From positions 79,598 to 143,597 of the forward strand of contig CAYSCZ010000002.1 of assembly GCA_964429655.1 (NCBI GenBank): 64,000 nt of DNA, given 5' to 3'. Both the position numbers and the translations under genes were made by a program. The stretch is from CAYSCZ01 sp964429655. GTDB taxonomy: Bacteria > Bacteroidota > Bacteroidia > Cytophagales > Cyclobacteriaceae. Within the stretch, counting starts at the first letter, position 1. Each line of letters starts with the position of its first letter. Shown piece by piece: positions 16,697 through 27,173 of this stretch. The notes beneath the pieces were generated by a model. The model did not search any database, was not told the DNA's origin, and was given only the letters and a program-made list of their open reading frames with translations.

Positions 16697-19600
16697 TTAG
16701 TTGGTTTGTAATTCTTTTTCTTCCATTTCGTATCGCTCTTGTGATGAAACCATATTCTTATATTCTTCCTTGGAGGTTACGATTTGATTCTGGAATTGTC
16801 TCATACCTGTTCCTGCAGGAATCAGATGTCCAACAATTACGTTTTCTTTTAATCCATTTAAATAATCAGACTTACCTCTGATAGAGGATTCACTTAATAC
16901 TTTTGTAGTCTCCTGGAACGAGGCTGCAGATATGAAACTTTCTGTCCCTAAAGAAGCTTGGGTAATACCTTGAAGCGTTGGCTGTGATACTGCAGCTTCA
17001 GCATTACGTACCTTGACAATTTTGAGATCATTTCTTTTCATTGCCGAGTTTTCTTCCCTCAATTTTCTCGAGGTGATAATTTGTCCGGGTTTAAGATTAT
17101 TGGAGTCTCCTGCATCAGTTACCACTTTCATATCAAGAATAGAATCATTCTCTTCCATAAATTGGAATTTGTCTACCACCTGAGCTGGGAGGAAACTTGT
17201 GTCACCAGCATCAATGATGATTACTTTTTGCATCATTTGACGAACGATAACTTCAATATGCTTATCGTTAATTTTTACCCCTTGTAACCGGTAAACTTCC
17301 TGAATTTCATTAACAAGATATTCCTGTACTTCAGTGGGCCCTTTTATCGCCAGGATATCAGCAGGAGTTATTGCTCCATCTGATAATGGTGATCCTGCTT
17401 TCACAAAATCATTATCTTGAACCAGGATATGTTTAGAAAGAGAAACTAAATAACGCTTTTTAACGCCGTCTTTTGATTCAATAAATATTTCCCTGTTACC
17501 CCGTTTGATTCCACCGTAAGTTACTACACCATCAATTTCACTTACTACGGCAGGGTTGGAAGGATTTCGTGCTTCGAATAACTCAGTTACCCTTGGCAGA
17601 CCTCCGGTAATATCCCTGGATTTACCTGTTTTTCTGGGGATCTTGGCTAATACTTCTCCAGCCTTTATTTTTTGATCGTGATCCACTGTTAGGTGTGCAC
17701 CTACAGGAATGTTGTAATGTTTGGACTCATCTCCATATTGAACAATTATGGTGGGGTTTTTACTTTTGTCCTTAGAATCAATAATAACTTTCTCCCTGTG
17801 TCCTGTCTGCTCGTCAGATTCTTCCTTATAAGTAATGCCTTCAAGTATTGATTCAAAAGCAACTGAACCCTCAAATTCAGACATGATTACTGCATTATAA
17901 GGATCCCAGAAACAAATCATATCTCCTTTCTTAACAGTGCCCCCCTCTTTAACTTTAAGGGTAGCGCCGTACGGAATATGATTTGTTAAAAGTATTCTTC
18001 CAGACTTGGGTTCATTAATTTTTATCTCACCAGATCGTCCCATTACAAGTGTGACCTTCTCATCCTCATCATTGGTCGTATCTATAGTCCTAAGACCATC
18101 ATACTCTATTATTCCATCGAACTTAGCTTTTATATTTGCATCAACAGCAATGTTAGATGCTGTACCTCCCACGTGAAAAGTCCTGAGGGTAAGCTGAGTT
18201 CCCGGTTCTCCAATTGACTGGGCAGCTATAACACCAACAGACTCCCCGATTTGAGACATTTTACTTGTTGCCAGGTTTCTTCCATAACATTTTGAGCAGA
18301 TACCTCGCTTAGCTTCGCAGGTTAATGCTGACCTTATTTCAACCTCTTCAATACTCGTATCTTCAATTTTCTGGGCCACTGACTCTGTGATTTCCTCGCC
18401 AGAAGAAATTATTAATTCCTCTGTGATCGGATCATAAACATTATGAACAGAGACCCTGCCCAAGATACGCTCTGATAGTGCTTCAACAATCTCTTCGTTA
18501 TCTTTTAAGGCGGTTACAACCAATCCTCTAAGGGTTCCACAATCGTCTTCATTTACTACCACATCCTGGGCAACATCCACTAAACGTCTGGTGAGATAAC
18601 CAGCATCCGCAGTTTTCAATGCCGTATCGGCAAGACCTTTTCTAGCACCGTGGGTAGATATAAAGTATTCAATAACATCTAACCCTTCCTTGAAATTTGA
18701 AAGGATTGGGTTTTCAATTATTTCTCCAACTGATCCTTGTAGATTTTTCTGCGGCTTAGCCATCAGACCACGCATTCCTCCTAATTGTCTTATCTGTTCC
18801 CTGGATCCTCTGGCACCGGAATTCATCATCATGAATATCGGATTAAAGCCCTGATCATCTTTCTCAAGTTGGTTCATCAGGGTTGAAGTAAGCTGTGAGT
18901 TAATTCTTGTCCATACATCAATAACCTGATTGTATCGTTCATTATCAGTAATCAGACCCATCAAATAGTTATTCCAGACAACTTCAACTTCTTCTTTGGC
19001 CTGTTTTATTAGTTCATCCTTTTCAGTTGGAATCTTGATGTTATCAAGCCCCATTGATAAACCTCCTTTGTAGGCCATCTGAAATCCAAGCTCCTTTATA
19101 TCGTCCAAAAACTTTGCCGTTCTGGAAATTCCTGCGATTTTAAAGACCTTTGCTATGATTTTCTGAAGTTTTTTCTTAGATAATAATTCATCTATATAAC
19201 CTACATTCTCAGGTACATACTGATTAAATACCACCCTTCCCGCGACAGTTTCAATAATTTTTGTTTCTAATTCATCCTGCTTATTTCTAACTTTCGTCTT
19301 TAATTTAACATAAGCATTTTTAGAGAGCTGACCCTCATTAATGGCGATTATCACCTCTTCTGTGCTGTAAAATATCTTTCCCTCTCCTAAAACCTTTTCA
19401 TTTGGCGTACTCCTTCTACCTTTTGTGATGTAATATAACCCCAATACCATATCCTGGGAAGGAACGGTTATGGGAGCTCCGTTTGCTGGATTAAGGATGT
19501 TGTGGGAGGAGAGCATAAGTAAAGATGCCTCAAGTATTGCTTCATGTCCTAGTGGCACGTGTACAGCCATTTGGTCACCATCAAAGTCCGCATTGAAAGC

Positions 19601-21007
19601 GGTACAAGCGAGTGGGTGAAGCTGTATGGCTTTACCCTCAATCAATTTTGGTTGAAATGCCTGAATACCTAGTCTATGAAGTGTCGGAGCCCGGTTCAAT
19701 AAAATCGGATGGCCCTTTAACACGTTCTCCAGAATATCCCAAACTACCGGATCCTTCCTGTCAACGATCTTCTTTGCTGATTTAACCGTTTTTACAATAC
19801 CTCGCTCAATTAATTTCCTAATTACAAATGGTTTAAATAATTCTGCAGCCATATCCTTTGGTAATCCGCACTCATGCATCTTCAATTCAGGCCCAACCAC
19901 GATAACTGATCTACCTGAGTAATCTACCCTTTTACCAAGAAGGTTTTGTCTGAATCTACCCTGCTTGCCTTTAAGCATGTCACTCAAAGATTTGAGGGCT
20001 CTATTGCCATCAGATCTAACTGCATTTACTTTCCTTGAATTATCAAACAAAGAATCTACAGCTTCTTGGAGCATTCTTTTTTCGTTTCTAAGAATTACTT
20101 CCGGAGCTTTTATATCAATTAACCTTTTTAATCTATTGTTTCTGATAATAACCCTTCTGTAAAGGTCATTTAGGTCTGATGTTGCAAAGCGTCCTCCATC
20201 CAGAGGTACCAATGGTCTCAACTCAGGCGGTATTACCGGTACCATTCTGATTACCATCCATTCAGGTCGGTTTTCTATTCTCTTTCTTGAGTCTCGAAAA
20301 GCCTCTACAACACGAAGTCTCTTTAATGCTTCTGCTTTTCTTTGTTGGGATGTATCTGTTGCTGCCTGGTGCCTTAGATCGTAAGATAAAGTATCCAACT
20401 CTGTCTTTGAGAGCAACATTTCCAGTGCTTCAGCTCCCATTTTAGCGATAAATTTTTGTGGATCTTCATCGTCAAGCATCTGGTTTTCTCGAGGAAGCTT
20501 ATCGAGTATATCCAAATACTCATCTTCTGTTAGGAAATCCATCTTTTGGACACCTTCTTCTTCTTTAATCCCAGGTTGAATGACTACATAGCGTTCGTAA
20601 TAAATTACCTGGTCTAATTTTTTGGATGGCAAACCCAGAAGGTATCCAATTTTATTAGGTAGTGATCTAAAGTACCAAATGTGTGCAACAGGGACAACCA
20701 ACTCAATATGCCCCATTCTTTCCCTTCTTACTTTTTTTTCAGTAACTTCTACACCGCATCTATCGCAAATAATACCTTTGTATCTGATTCTTTTGTACTT
20801 TCCACAATGGCATTCCCAATCTTTAACAGGGCCAAATATCCTTTCACAGAACAATCCGCCCATCTCCGGTTTGTATGTCCTGTAGTTGATGGTTTCAGGC
20901 TGTGTCACTTCACCATGAGAGCTTTCCAGAATAGATTCGGGGGAGGCAAGGCTTATGGTAACTTTCGAAAAGTCGGTATTTATTTTTTTATTTTTTCTAA
21001 AAGCCAT
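16697..21007 (-). CDS. rpoC: RNA polymerase beta' subunit
   Basis: Catalytic subunit of RNA polymerase. 1436 residues. The N-terminal zinc ribbon has Cys66, Cys68, Cys81 and Cys84; the magnesium-binding NADFDGD motif is at residues 472-478 (Asp474, 476, 478); the second zinc site lies around residues 897-907 (CEAKRGICSKC). The bridge helix and trigger loop region follow (SIGEPGTQLTLRTFHVGG). The gene starts 34 bases after rpoB and is followed by the DUF3467 gene after two bases. Confidence 0.99.
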   Translation of the reverse strand: MAFRKNKKINTDFSKVTISLASPESILESSHGEVTQPETINYRTYKPEMGGLFCERIFGPVKDWECHCGKYKRIRYKGIICDRCGVEVTEKKVRRERMGHIELVVPVAHIWYFRSLPNKIGYLLGLPSKKLDQVIYYERYVVIQPGIKEEEGVQKMDFLTEDEYLDILDKLPRENQMLDDEDPQKFIAKMGAEALEMLLSKTELDTLSYDLRHQAATDTSQQRKAEALKRLRVVEAFRDSRKRIENRPEWMVIRMVPVIPPELRPLVPLDGGRFATSDLNDLYRRVIIRNNRLKRLIDIKAPEVILRNEKRMLQEAVDSLFDNSRKVNAVRSDGNRALKSLSDMLKGKQGRFRQNLLGKRVDYSGRSVIVVGPELKMHECGLPKDMAAELFKPFVIRKLIERGIVKTVKSAKKIVDRKDPVVWDILENVLKGHPILLNRAPTLHRLGIQAFQPKLIEGKAIQLHPLACTAFNADFDGDQMAVHVPLGHEAILEASLLMLSSHNILNPANGAPITVPSQDMVLGLYYITKGRRSTPNEKVLGEGKIFYSTEEVIIAINEGQLSKNAYVKLKTKVRNKQDELETKIIETVAGRVVFNQYVPENVGYIDELLSKKKLQKIIAKVFKIAGISRTAKFLDDIKELGFQMAYKGGLSMGLDNIKIPTEKDELIKQAKEEVEVVWNNYLMGLITDNERYNQVIDVWTRINSQLTSTLMNQLEKDDQGFNPIFMMMNSGARGSREQIRQLGGMRGLMAKPQKNLQGSVGEIIENPILSNFKEGLDVIEYFISTHGARKGLADTALKTADAGYLTRRLVDVAQDVVVNEDDCGTLRGLVVTALKDNEEIVEALSERILGRVSVHNVYDPITEELIISSGEEITESVAQKIEDTSIEEVEIRSALTCEAKRGICSKCYGRNLATSKMSQIGESVGVIAAQSIGEPGTQLTLRTFHVGGTASNIAVDANIKAKFDGIIEYDGLRTIDTTNDEDEKVTLVMGRSGEIKINEPKSGRILLTNHIPYGATLKVKEGGTVKKGDMICFWDPYNAVIMSEFEGSVAFESILEGITYKEESDEQTGHREKVIIDSKDKSKNPTIIVQYGDESKHYNIPVGAHLTVDHDQKIKAGEVLAKIPRKTGKSRDITGGLPRVTELFEARNPSNPAVVSEIDGVVTYGGIKRGNREIFIESKDGVKKRYLVSLSKHILVQDNDFVKAGSPLSDGAITPADILAIKGPTEVQEYLVNEIQEVYRLQGVKINDKHIEVIVRQMMQKVIIIDAGDTSFLPAQVVDKFQFMEENDSILDMKVVTDAGDSNNLKPGQIITSRKLREENSAMKRNDLKIVKVRNAEAAVSQPTLQGITQASLGTESFISAASFQETTKVLSESSIRGKSDYLNGLKENVIVGHLIPAGTGMRQFQNQIVTSKEEYKNMVSSQERYEMEEKELQTN

Positions 21008-21040
21008 ATTAGGATTTATTGATAAGTAAAATTTATTTAA

Positions 21041-24000
21041 TTAATCAAGGGTGATTTCAAGTGCTAATCCCCGTAACTCATGAACCAATACATTAAAAGA
21101 TTCAGGAATGTTTGGTTTAGCCATGTTCTCCCCTTTTACGATTGTCTCATACGCTTTAGCTCGGCCAATAACATCATCAGATTTTATGGTCAAAATCTCT
21201 TGAAGAACATTTGAGGCACCAAAAGCTTCCAAAGCCCAAACTTCCATCTCCCCAAATCTTTGCCCACCAAATTGAGCCTTTCCACCTAGCGGCTGCTGGG
21301 TAATAAGTGAATATGGACCAATTGATCTGGCGTGCATCTTATCATCAACCAAATGGCCTAATTTTAATATGTAAATTACTCCAACTGTTACAGGCTGATC
21401 AAATCGCTCACCCGTTAGACCATCATATAAATAGGCCTTGCCGAAAGGGGGTAAGCCAGCTTCTTCTAACTCAGCAACAACCTGTTCCGTGGTTGCGCCA
21501 TCAAAAATTGGTGTTGAATATTTCCGATCCAGTTCTTTTCCGGCCCACCCAAGGACGGTTTCGTAAAGCTGACCAATATTCATCCTGGAAGGAACCCCAA
21601 GCGGATTTAATACAACATCAACCGGTGTGCCATTAGCCATGAAAGGCATATCTTCTTGTCTTACGATCTTAGCCACAACACCTTTGTTACCATGGCGGCC
21701 GGCCATTTTATCTCCTACTTTTAGTTTTCTCTTTTTAGCAATATAGACTTTTGCCAGTTGCACTATCCCAGCCGGAAGCTCGTCACCCACTTCAAGGGTA
21801 AACCGATCCCTTTTGAACTCTCCTGAGATAAGGTTTCGCCTGTTAATATAACTCTTAACAACTTTGACAAGCATTTCATTGGTTTCAGGGTCATCCGTCC
21901 AGTTATCTAAAAGTAGATCACCGATTAAATTGGCTTCTTCGGGAACATCATAACTGCTTTCATCCCTGTATACATTTTTAGGAGGAAACAGGTTGTTTTC
22001 AATATTCTGCTTATTGAATCGGACATTCTTTGAAATAATTTCCTCTCCAAATTTATGCTTTACGCCCTGGCTCACTTTCCCATCCAGAAGTTCAACAAGC
22101 TTATTGATCATTTTAATTTTGACCTCACTCAACTGCTGACTATACTTATTTTTCAACAGTTCTACCTCTTTTTTAGCTCTTGCTCTTAACTCTTTATCTT
22201 TTCGAGGCCTGGAAAATAATTTTGTGTCGATTACAACACCCTTAAGTGAAGGGGAGGCTTTTAAGCTTGCGTCTTTTACGTCCCCTGCTTTATCTCCAAA
22301 TATTGCTCTAAGTAATTTCTCTTCTGGTGTTGGATCAGATTCTCCTTTAGGTGTAATTTTTCCAATTAGAATATCTCCTTCTTTCACCTCTGCCCCGATT
22401 CTAATTATTCCGTTCTCATCAAGATTTTTAACTGCATCTTCACTGACGTTTGGAATTTCAGAAGTTAGTTCCTCTTCTCCACGTTTTGTATCTCTTACTT
22501 CAAGCTCAAATTCTTCGATGTGTATTGATGTGAAAACATCATCCTGAACTACTTTTTCAGAAATAACAATGGCATCTTCAAAGTTATACCCTTGCCATGG
22601 CATGAAAGCAACCTGAAGATTTCTACCAAGTGCTAATTCTCCTTTTTCAGTGGCAAAACCATCTACTAAAACCTGACCTTTTTTAACCCTGTCGCCTGGT
22701 TTTACTATGGGGCTATGGTTAATACAAGTATCCTGATTCGTTCTTCTGAATTTAGTCAGATTGTATTCTACCTTATCATTATCGAATGATATAAGCCTTT
22801 CATCAACACTTCTATAATATTTTACAATGATTTTAGAGGAATCTACATAGAATATCTCGCCATCACCTTCAGCTGATATTAATGTTCTTGAATCCTGCGC
22901 TACCCTTTTCTCAAGACCGGTACCTACAATTGGTGATTGCGCTTTCAATAAAGGCACTGCTTGCCGTTGCATGTTTGATCCCATTAACGCTCTGTTTGCA
23001 TCATCATGTTCTAAAAATGGAATCATACTTGCTGCAACGGATACGATTTGGTTCGGTGCAACATCCATATACTTAACTTCTTTTGGATCTACCACCGGAA
23101 AGTCACCTTCAAATCGTGCCTTTACTTTATCATTGATAAAATCTCCCGTATCAGTAAGTGGTGCATTGGCCTGGGCAATATTGTGTGTGTCTTCTTCTTC
23201 AGCAGTTAAGTATTCCACTTTGTCACTCATATTGACCAACCCCTGATCAACATTTCGGTAAGGGGTTTCTATGAAACCCATGCTGTTTACTTTTGCATGG
23301 ACACAAAGAGATGATATCAAGCCAATATTTGGACCTTCCGGGGTTTCAATCGTACATAACCTACCATAGTGGGTGTAGTGGACATCTCTTACTTCAAAAC
23401 CAGCTCTCTCTCTGGATAATCCACCTGGTCCAAGTGCTGACATCCTTCTTTTGTGAGTGATCTCAGAAAGAGGATTGGTTTGATCCATAAACTGAGATAA
23501 TTGATTAGTCCCAAAAAATGAATTAATCACAGAGGAGAGCGTTCTGGCGTTGATTAAATCTATAGGTTTGAATTCCTCGTTGTCCCGGACATTCATCCTT
23601 TCCTTAATCGTCCTCGCCATTCGGGCTAAACCAACCCCAAATTGTGAATAAAGTTGTTCTCCAACGGTTCTTACTCTTCTATTGCTTAAATGATCAATGT
23701 CATCGACTACTGCTTTTGAATTGATTAACCCAATAAGATATTTTACAATTTTAATAATATCATCAGTAGTTAATACTTTAACATCAAATGAGATGTTAAG
23801 ATCTAGTTTTTTATTTATTCTATACCTACCAACTTCACCAAGGTCGTAACGTTTGTCACTGAAAAACAGGTTTTGTATTATATCCCGGGCTGTTTGCTCA
23901 TCAGGTGCTTCCGTGTTTCTGAGCTGACGATATATTGTCTCAACAGCTTCCTTCTCTGAATTGGAATTATCTTTTTGAAGTGTATTATAAATTATCGAGT

Positions 24001-24910
24001 AATCCGCAATATTAACGTCCTTTTTATGGAGAATGATTGAACGTGAGTTAGAATCCAATATCGTTTGAATATCTTCTTCTTGAATAACAGAATCTCTTTC
24101 CATTATCACTTCATTCCTATCTATGGATACAACCTCGCCAGTATCTTCATCAACAAAATCTTCGGTCCATGTTCTCAGTACCCTTGCAGCTAACTTCCTT
24201 CCAGTATGTTTAGATAATTCATCTTTTGTAGCTTCTAATTCTTCAGATAATCCAAATAAGTCTAATATTTCCTTATCAGAGCCATAACCGATTGCCCTTA
24301 ACAAAGTTGTTACCGGAAACTTCTTTTTCCTATCAATATAAGCATACATTACATTATTTACATCTGTGGCAAATTCTATCCAAGAACCTTTAAACGGAAT
24401 AATCCTGGCTGAATAAAGCACGGTTCCGTTGGTATGCTTACTCTGTGCGAAAAAGACTCCAGGAGACCTATGTAATTGAGACACAATTATTCTCTCTGCG
24501 CCATTTATCACAAAAGACCCTCTTTCAGTCATGTATGGAATATTACCCAAAAATACTTCTTGCTCTACTGTTTCAAAATCTTCGTTGTCTTCATCATTAC
24601 ATGATAAACGGAGCTTCGCCTTCAACGGGACCGAATAAGTTAATCCCCTATCTATGCACTCTCTGACCGTGTATTTAGGTGGATCAACGATATAATCAAG
24701 AAATTCTAGTAGAAAATTCTCTCTAGAATCTGAAATTGGGAAATTCTCCGAAAAAACTTTGTATAATCCTTCCTGAATTCTTTTTTCTGATGGAGTATCG
24801 AGCTGAAAGAAATCACGAAATGATTTAAGTTGAATTTCCAGGAAGTCAGGGTAATCAATAACCCTTTTAATCGAAGAAAAATCTTTTCTGGTTATTGTAT
24901 TTGTAGCCAA
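21041..24910 (-). CDS. rpoB: RNA polymerase beta subunit
   Basis: Beta subunit, which with beta' forms the active-site cleft. 1289 residues. The rifampicin pocket reads LSQFMDQTNPLSEITHKRRM followed by SALGPGGLSRERAGF, with Asp, His and Ser at the usual resistance positions, so a sensitive wild type is predicted. C-terminal motifs GGKAQFGGQRFGEMEVWALE and AYGASNVLQE-like (here AFGASNVLQEI) are intact. The 118-base gap to rplL holds a probable attenuator. Confidence 0.99.
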   Translation of the reverse strand: MATNTITRKDFSSIKRVIDYPDFLEIQLKSFRDFFQLDTPSEKRIQEGLYKVFSENFPISDSRENFLLEFLDYIVDPPKYTVRECIDRGLTYSVPLKAKLRLSCNDEDNEDFETVEQEVFLGNIPYMTERGSFVINGAERIIVSQLHRSPGVFFAQSKHTNGTVLYSARIIPFKGSWIEFATDVNNVMYAYIDRKKKFPVTTLLRAIGYGSDKEILDLFGLSEELEATKDELSKHTGRKLAARVLRTWTEDFVDEDTGEVVSIDRNEVIMERDSVIQEEDIQTILDSNSRSIILHKKDVNIADYSIIYNTLQKDNSNSEKEAVETIYRQLRNTEAPDEQTARDIIQNLFFSDKRYDLGEVGRYRINKKLDLNISFDVKVLTTDDIIKIVKYLIGLINSKAVVDDIDHLSNRRVRTVGEQLYSQFGVGLARMARTIKERMNVRDNEEFKPIDLINARTLSSVINSFFGTNQLSQFMDQTNPLSEITHKRRMSALGPGGLSRERAGFEVRDVHYTHYGRLCTIETPEGPNIGLISSLCVHAKVNSMGFIETPYRNVDQGLVNMSDKVEYLTAEEEDTHNIAQANAPLTDTGDFINDKVKARFEGDFPVVDPKEVKYMDVAPNQIVSVAASMIPFLEHDDANRALMGSNMQRQAVPLLKAQSPIVGTGLEKRVAQDSRTLISAEGDGEIFYVDSSKIIVKYYRSVDERLISFDNDKVEYNLTKFRRTNQDTCINHSPIVKPGDRVKKGQVLVDGFATEKGELALGRNLQVAFMPWQGYNFEDAIVISEKVVQDDVFTSIHIEEFELEVRDTKRGEEELTSEIPNVSEDAVKNLDENGIIRIGAEVKEGDILIGKITPKGESDPTPEEKLLRAIFGDKAGDVKDASLKASPSLKGVVIDTKLFSRPRKDKELRARAKKEVELLKNKYSQQLSEVKIKMINKLVELLDGKVSQGVKHKFGEEIISKNVRFNKQNIENNLFPPKNVYRDESSYDVPEEANLIGDLLLDNWTDDPETNEMLVKVVKSYINRRNLISGEFKRDRFTLEVGDELPAGIVQLAKVYIAKKRKLKVGDKMAGRHGNKGVVAKIVRQEDMPFMANGTPVDVVLNPLGVPSRMNIGQLYETVLGWAGKELDRKYSTPIFDGATTEQVVAELEEAGLPPFGKAYLYDGLTGERFDQPVTVGVIYILKLGHLVDDKMHARSIGPYSLITQQPLGGKAQFGGQRFGEMEVWALEAFGASNVLQEILTIKSDDVIGRAKAYETIVKGENMAKPNIPESFNVLVHELRGLALEITLD

Positions 24911-24971
24911 TTTTGAAGTTTTTTGTGTATAATAGAAATGTCCCTATTTAATATTTGGTATAAACACCAAA

Positions 24972-24995
24972 AGACCTGACTAAACAACCAGGTCT
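24972..24995 (-). terminator. Probable attenuator between rplL and rpoB
   Basis: A 7-base stem (AGACCTG / CAGGTCT) with a ten-base loop, followed on the minus strand by TTTTGG, lies 33 bases after the rplL stop. The short T run suggests a leaky terminator, in the place where enterobacteria attenuate rpoBC relative to the ribosomal genes. Confidence 0.55.
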
Positions 24996-25028
24996 AACTC
25001 TGAAAAGCGTTAGCTAAGAAAAATCAAA

Positions 25029-25424
25029 TTACTTAACCTCTACTTCAGCTCCTTGCTCTTCAAGTTTACTTTTTAACGCTTCCGCTTCATCTTTAGGAAC
25101 ACCTTCTTTTACAGGCTTAGGGGCACCATCAACTAGTTCTTTAGCTTCTTTCAAACCAAGACCAGTTAATTCTTTAACCGCCTTAACTACTTTTAGCTTG
25201 GCCGAACCAGCTGCCTTCAAAATTACGTCAAATTCTGTTTGCTCTACAGCTGCTGCTTCCCCTGAGCCATCGTCTCCACCTGCACCAGGTGCTATTGCTA
25301 CTGCCGCCGGAGCCGCCGCTGCGGGCTCAATACCATAATCATCTTTTAAAATGTTAACCAATTCATTAACTTCTTTCAATGATAGGTTAACTAGTTGTTC
25401 CGCAAAATCTTTTAAATCAGCCAT
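25029..25424 (-). CDS. rplL: 50S ribosomal protein L7/L12
   Basis: The stalk protein, present in several copies on L10, that recruits and activates translation GTPases. 131 residues: N-terminal dimerisation helices (1-35), an Ala/Gly-rich hinge (about 36-58), and the C-terminal domain with VVKAVKELTGLGLKEAKELV, the factor-binding face. Followed by the rpoB attenuator region. Confidence 0.98.
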   Translation of the reverse strand: MADLKDFAEQLVNLSLKEVNELVNILKDDYGIEPAAAAPAAVAIAPGAGGDDGSGEAAAVEQTEFDVILKAAGSAKLKVVKAVKELTGLGLKEAKELVDGAPKPVKEGVPKDEAEALKSKLEEQGAEVEVK

Positions 25425-25451
25425 CTTATTTGGATTTAATTATTATGTTAT

Positions 25452-26018
25452 TCAATCTTTACTTTTTTCTTCTATTGCTTTTAATACTCCAACTAGTTTA
25501 TTGCTACTATCTTTTAATGCCAGTACTAGCTTTTCTGAAGGAGATTTTAATGTTCTTGCAAGATTTATGCCCGGTGATTGTAATAAACCAATCAACTCGG
25601 CAATTACATCAGCTTTAGACTTAACCTTGCTTAGTGCATCTAACTGATCTTCTCCAATAAATAGTGATGAATCTACAGATGCCCCTTTTAGTGTAGGTTT
25701 TTTATTGCCTTTCTTATAGTATTCCTTTAACAATTTAGCGGGTGCACTACCTGATTCATCAGAAAATAGTATACCCGAAAAACCCTTAAGTACGGTATGG
25801 TCAAATTCAGAATAATCACCATCTATATTATCTAATGCCACTTTTATTAAGGTGTTTTTAGCTACCTTATATTCCATATTCCGCTCAAAACATATTCTTC
25901 TGAAATTATTTATTTGACTAACTGTTAACCCAGAAGCATCGGTTACATAGAAATATGGTTTTTCTTTAAATTTTTCGGTAAGATCTTCAATGACGTGGCT
26001 TTTCTCTTCTCTAGTCAT
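25452..26018 (-). CDS. rplJ: 50S ribosomal protein L10
   Basis: L10 is the base of the ribosomal stalk and binds 23S rRNA at the L11 region, carrying L7/L12 on its C-terminal helix. 188 residues. The N-terminal rRNA-binding part includes NNFRRICFERNMEYKVAKNT. Only two bases separate it from rplA, so there is no room for a classical L10 leader. Confidence 0.97.
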   Translation of the reverse strand: MTREEKSHVIEDLTEKFKEKPYFYVTDASGLTVSQINNFRRICFERNMEYKVAKNTLIKVALDNIDGDYSEFDHTVLKGFSGILFSDESGSAPAKLLKEYYKKGNKKPTLKGASVDSSLFIGEDQLDALSKVKSKADVIAELIGLLQSPGINLARTLKSPSEKLVLALKDSSNKLVGVLKAIEEKSKD

Positions 26019-26020
26019 GA

Positions 26021-26719
26021 TTATATGCCTTTTATTGAACTTTTATCAACCTTTATACCCTTACTCATAGTACTCGATAGGTGTATACTTTTAAAGTATG
26101 TACCTTTTGATGCCGCAGGTTTTATCCTGGAGATAGTATTAACCATTTCATTAATATTATCTGCTATTTTTTCTGATGTAAAAGAGGATTTCCCAATGCT
26201 TACATGGATTATTCCGAATTTATCGACTTTAAAGTCTATTTTCCCTGCCTTTACTTCTTTTACGGCACTTCCAATATCCATGGTAACCGTACCGGCTTTT
26301 GGATTAGGCATCAAACCTCTTGGTCCAAGTATCCTTCCCAACTTACCAACTTTAACCATTACTGGAGGCATGGTAATGATCACGTCCACGTCTGTCCATC
26401 CACCTTCAATTTTTTTTATATACTCATCGAGTCCAACGTAATCAGCGCCGGCATCTTTAGCTTCTTGTTCCTTATCAGGTGTACATAAAACCAAAACTGA
26501 TATGTCCTTTCCGGTTCCATGTGGAAGGGTAACCACACCTCTTACCATTTGATCTGCTTTTCTGGGATCTACACTCAGCCTAACATCCAGGTCTACAGAC
26601 GCATCAAATTTGGTTGTAGTTATATTTTTTACCAACTCAGAAGCTTCCTCTACACTATACTCCTTGGTTAGATCGTATTTACCAAGTATCTCTTTTTGTT
26701 TCTTAGATATTTTTCCCAT
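26021..26719 (-). CDS. rplA: 50S ribosomal protein L1
   Basis: L1 forms the mobile stalk that moves deacylated tRNA out of the E site; in other bacteria it represses rplK-rplA. 232 residues. The signature MVKVGKLGRILGPRGLMPNP is at about residues 121-140 and GTVTMDIGSAVKEVKAGKID follows. Starts five bases after rplK. Confidence 0.98.
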   Translation of the reverse strand: MGKISKKQKEILGKYDLTKEYSVEEASELVKNITTTKFDASVDLDVRLSVDPRKADQMVRGVVTLPHGTGKDISVLVLCTPDKEQEAKDAGADYVGLDEYIKKIEGGWTDVDVIITMPPVMVKVGKLGRILGPRGLMPNPKAGTVTMDIGSAVKEVKAGKIDFKVDKFGIIHVSIGKSSFTSEKIADNINEMVNTISRIKPAASKGTYFKSIHLSSTMSKGIKVDKSSIKGI

Positions 26720-26724
26720 GATTA

Positions 26725-27171
26725 TTAGTTGTTAACCCAAGGGGCATCTCCAGTTACTTTGATTCCCATGCTTCTGGCTGTACCAGCTACCATTTTCATG
26801 GCAGATTCAACCTTGAAACAATTTAAATCCGGCATTTTCGTTTCTGCTATCTCTTTTACCTGATCCCATGTAACCGATCCTGATCTTATTCTGTTAGGTT
26901 CTGAAGACCCTTTTTTTATGTTAGCCGCGTTAAACAGTAAGACGGCAGCCGGAGGGGTTTTGATTACAAATTCAAAAGACTTATCTGAGTAAACAGTTAT
27001 AATTACCGGCAAAACCTGACCTTGCTTATCCTGAGTCCGTGCATTGAATTGCTTACAAAACTCCATTATATTAAGACCTTTACTTCCCAGCGCAGGCCCA
27101 ACAGGCGGCGAAGGGTTCGCAGAACCACCTTTTATTTGCAGTTTAACATAACCTGTAATCTCTTTTGCCAT
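26725..27171 (-). CDS. rplK: 50S ribosomal protein L11
   Basis: L11 binds the GTPase-associated region of 23S rRNA and is needed for RelA activation in the stringent response. 148 residues. The N-terminal proline-rich segment GSANPSPPVGPALGSKGLNI (residues about 16-35) is the thiostrepton-contact region. Two bases after nusG. Confidence 0.98.
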   Translation of the reverse strand: MAKEITGYVKLQIKGGSANPSPPVGPALGSKGLNIMEFCKQFNARTQDKQGQVLPVIITVYSDKSFEFVIKTPPAAVLLFNAANIKKGSSEPNRIRSGSVTWDQVKEIAETKMPDLNCFKVESAMKMVAGTARSMGIKVTGDAPWVNN

Positions 27172-27173
27172 GG

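Noticed and set aside
21307..22547. Plus-strand open frames of about 107-109 codons inside rpoB
   Set aside because: rpoB is intact on the opposite strand; these have no recognisable content.
25425..26740. Plus-strand open frames across rplJ-rplA, up to 148 codons
   Set aside because: They are shadows of strongly conserved minus-strand genes with no start context, motif or neighbours.
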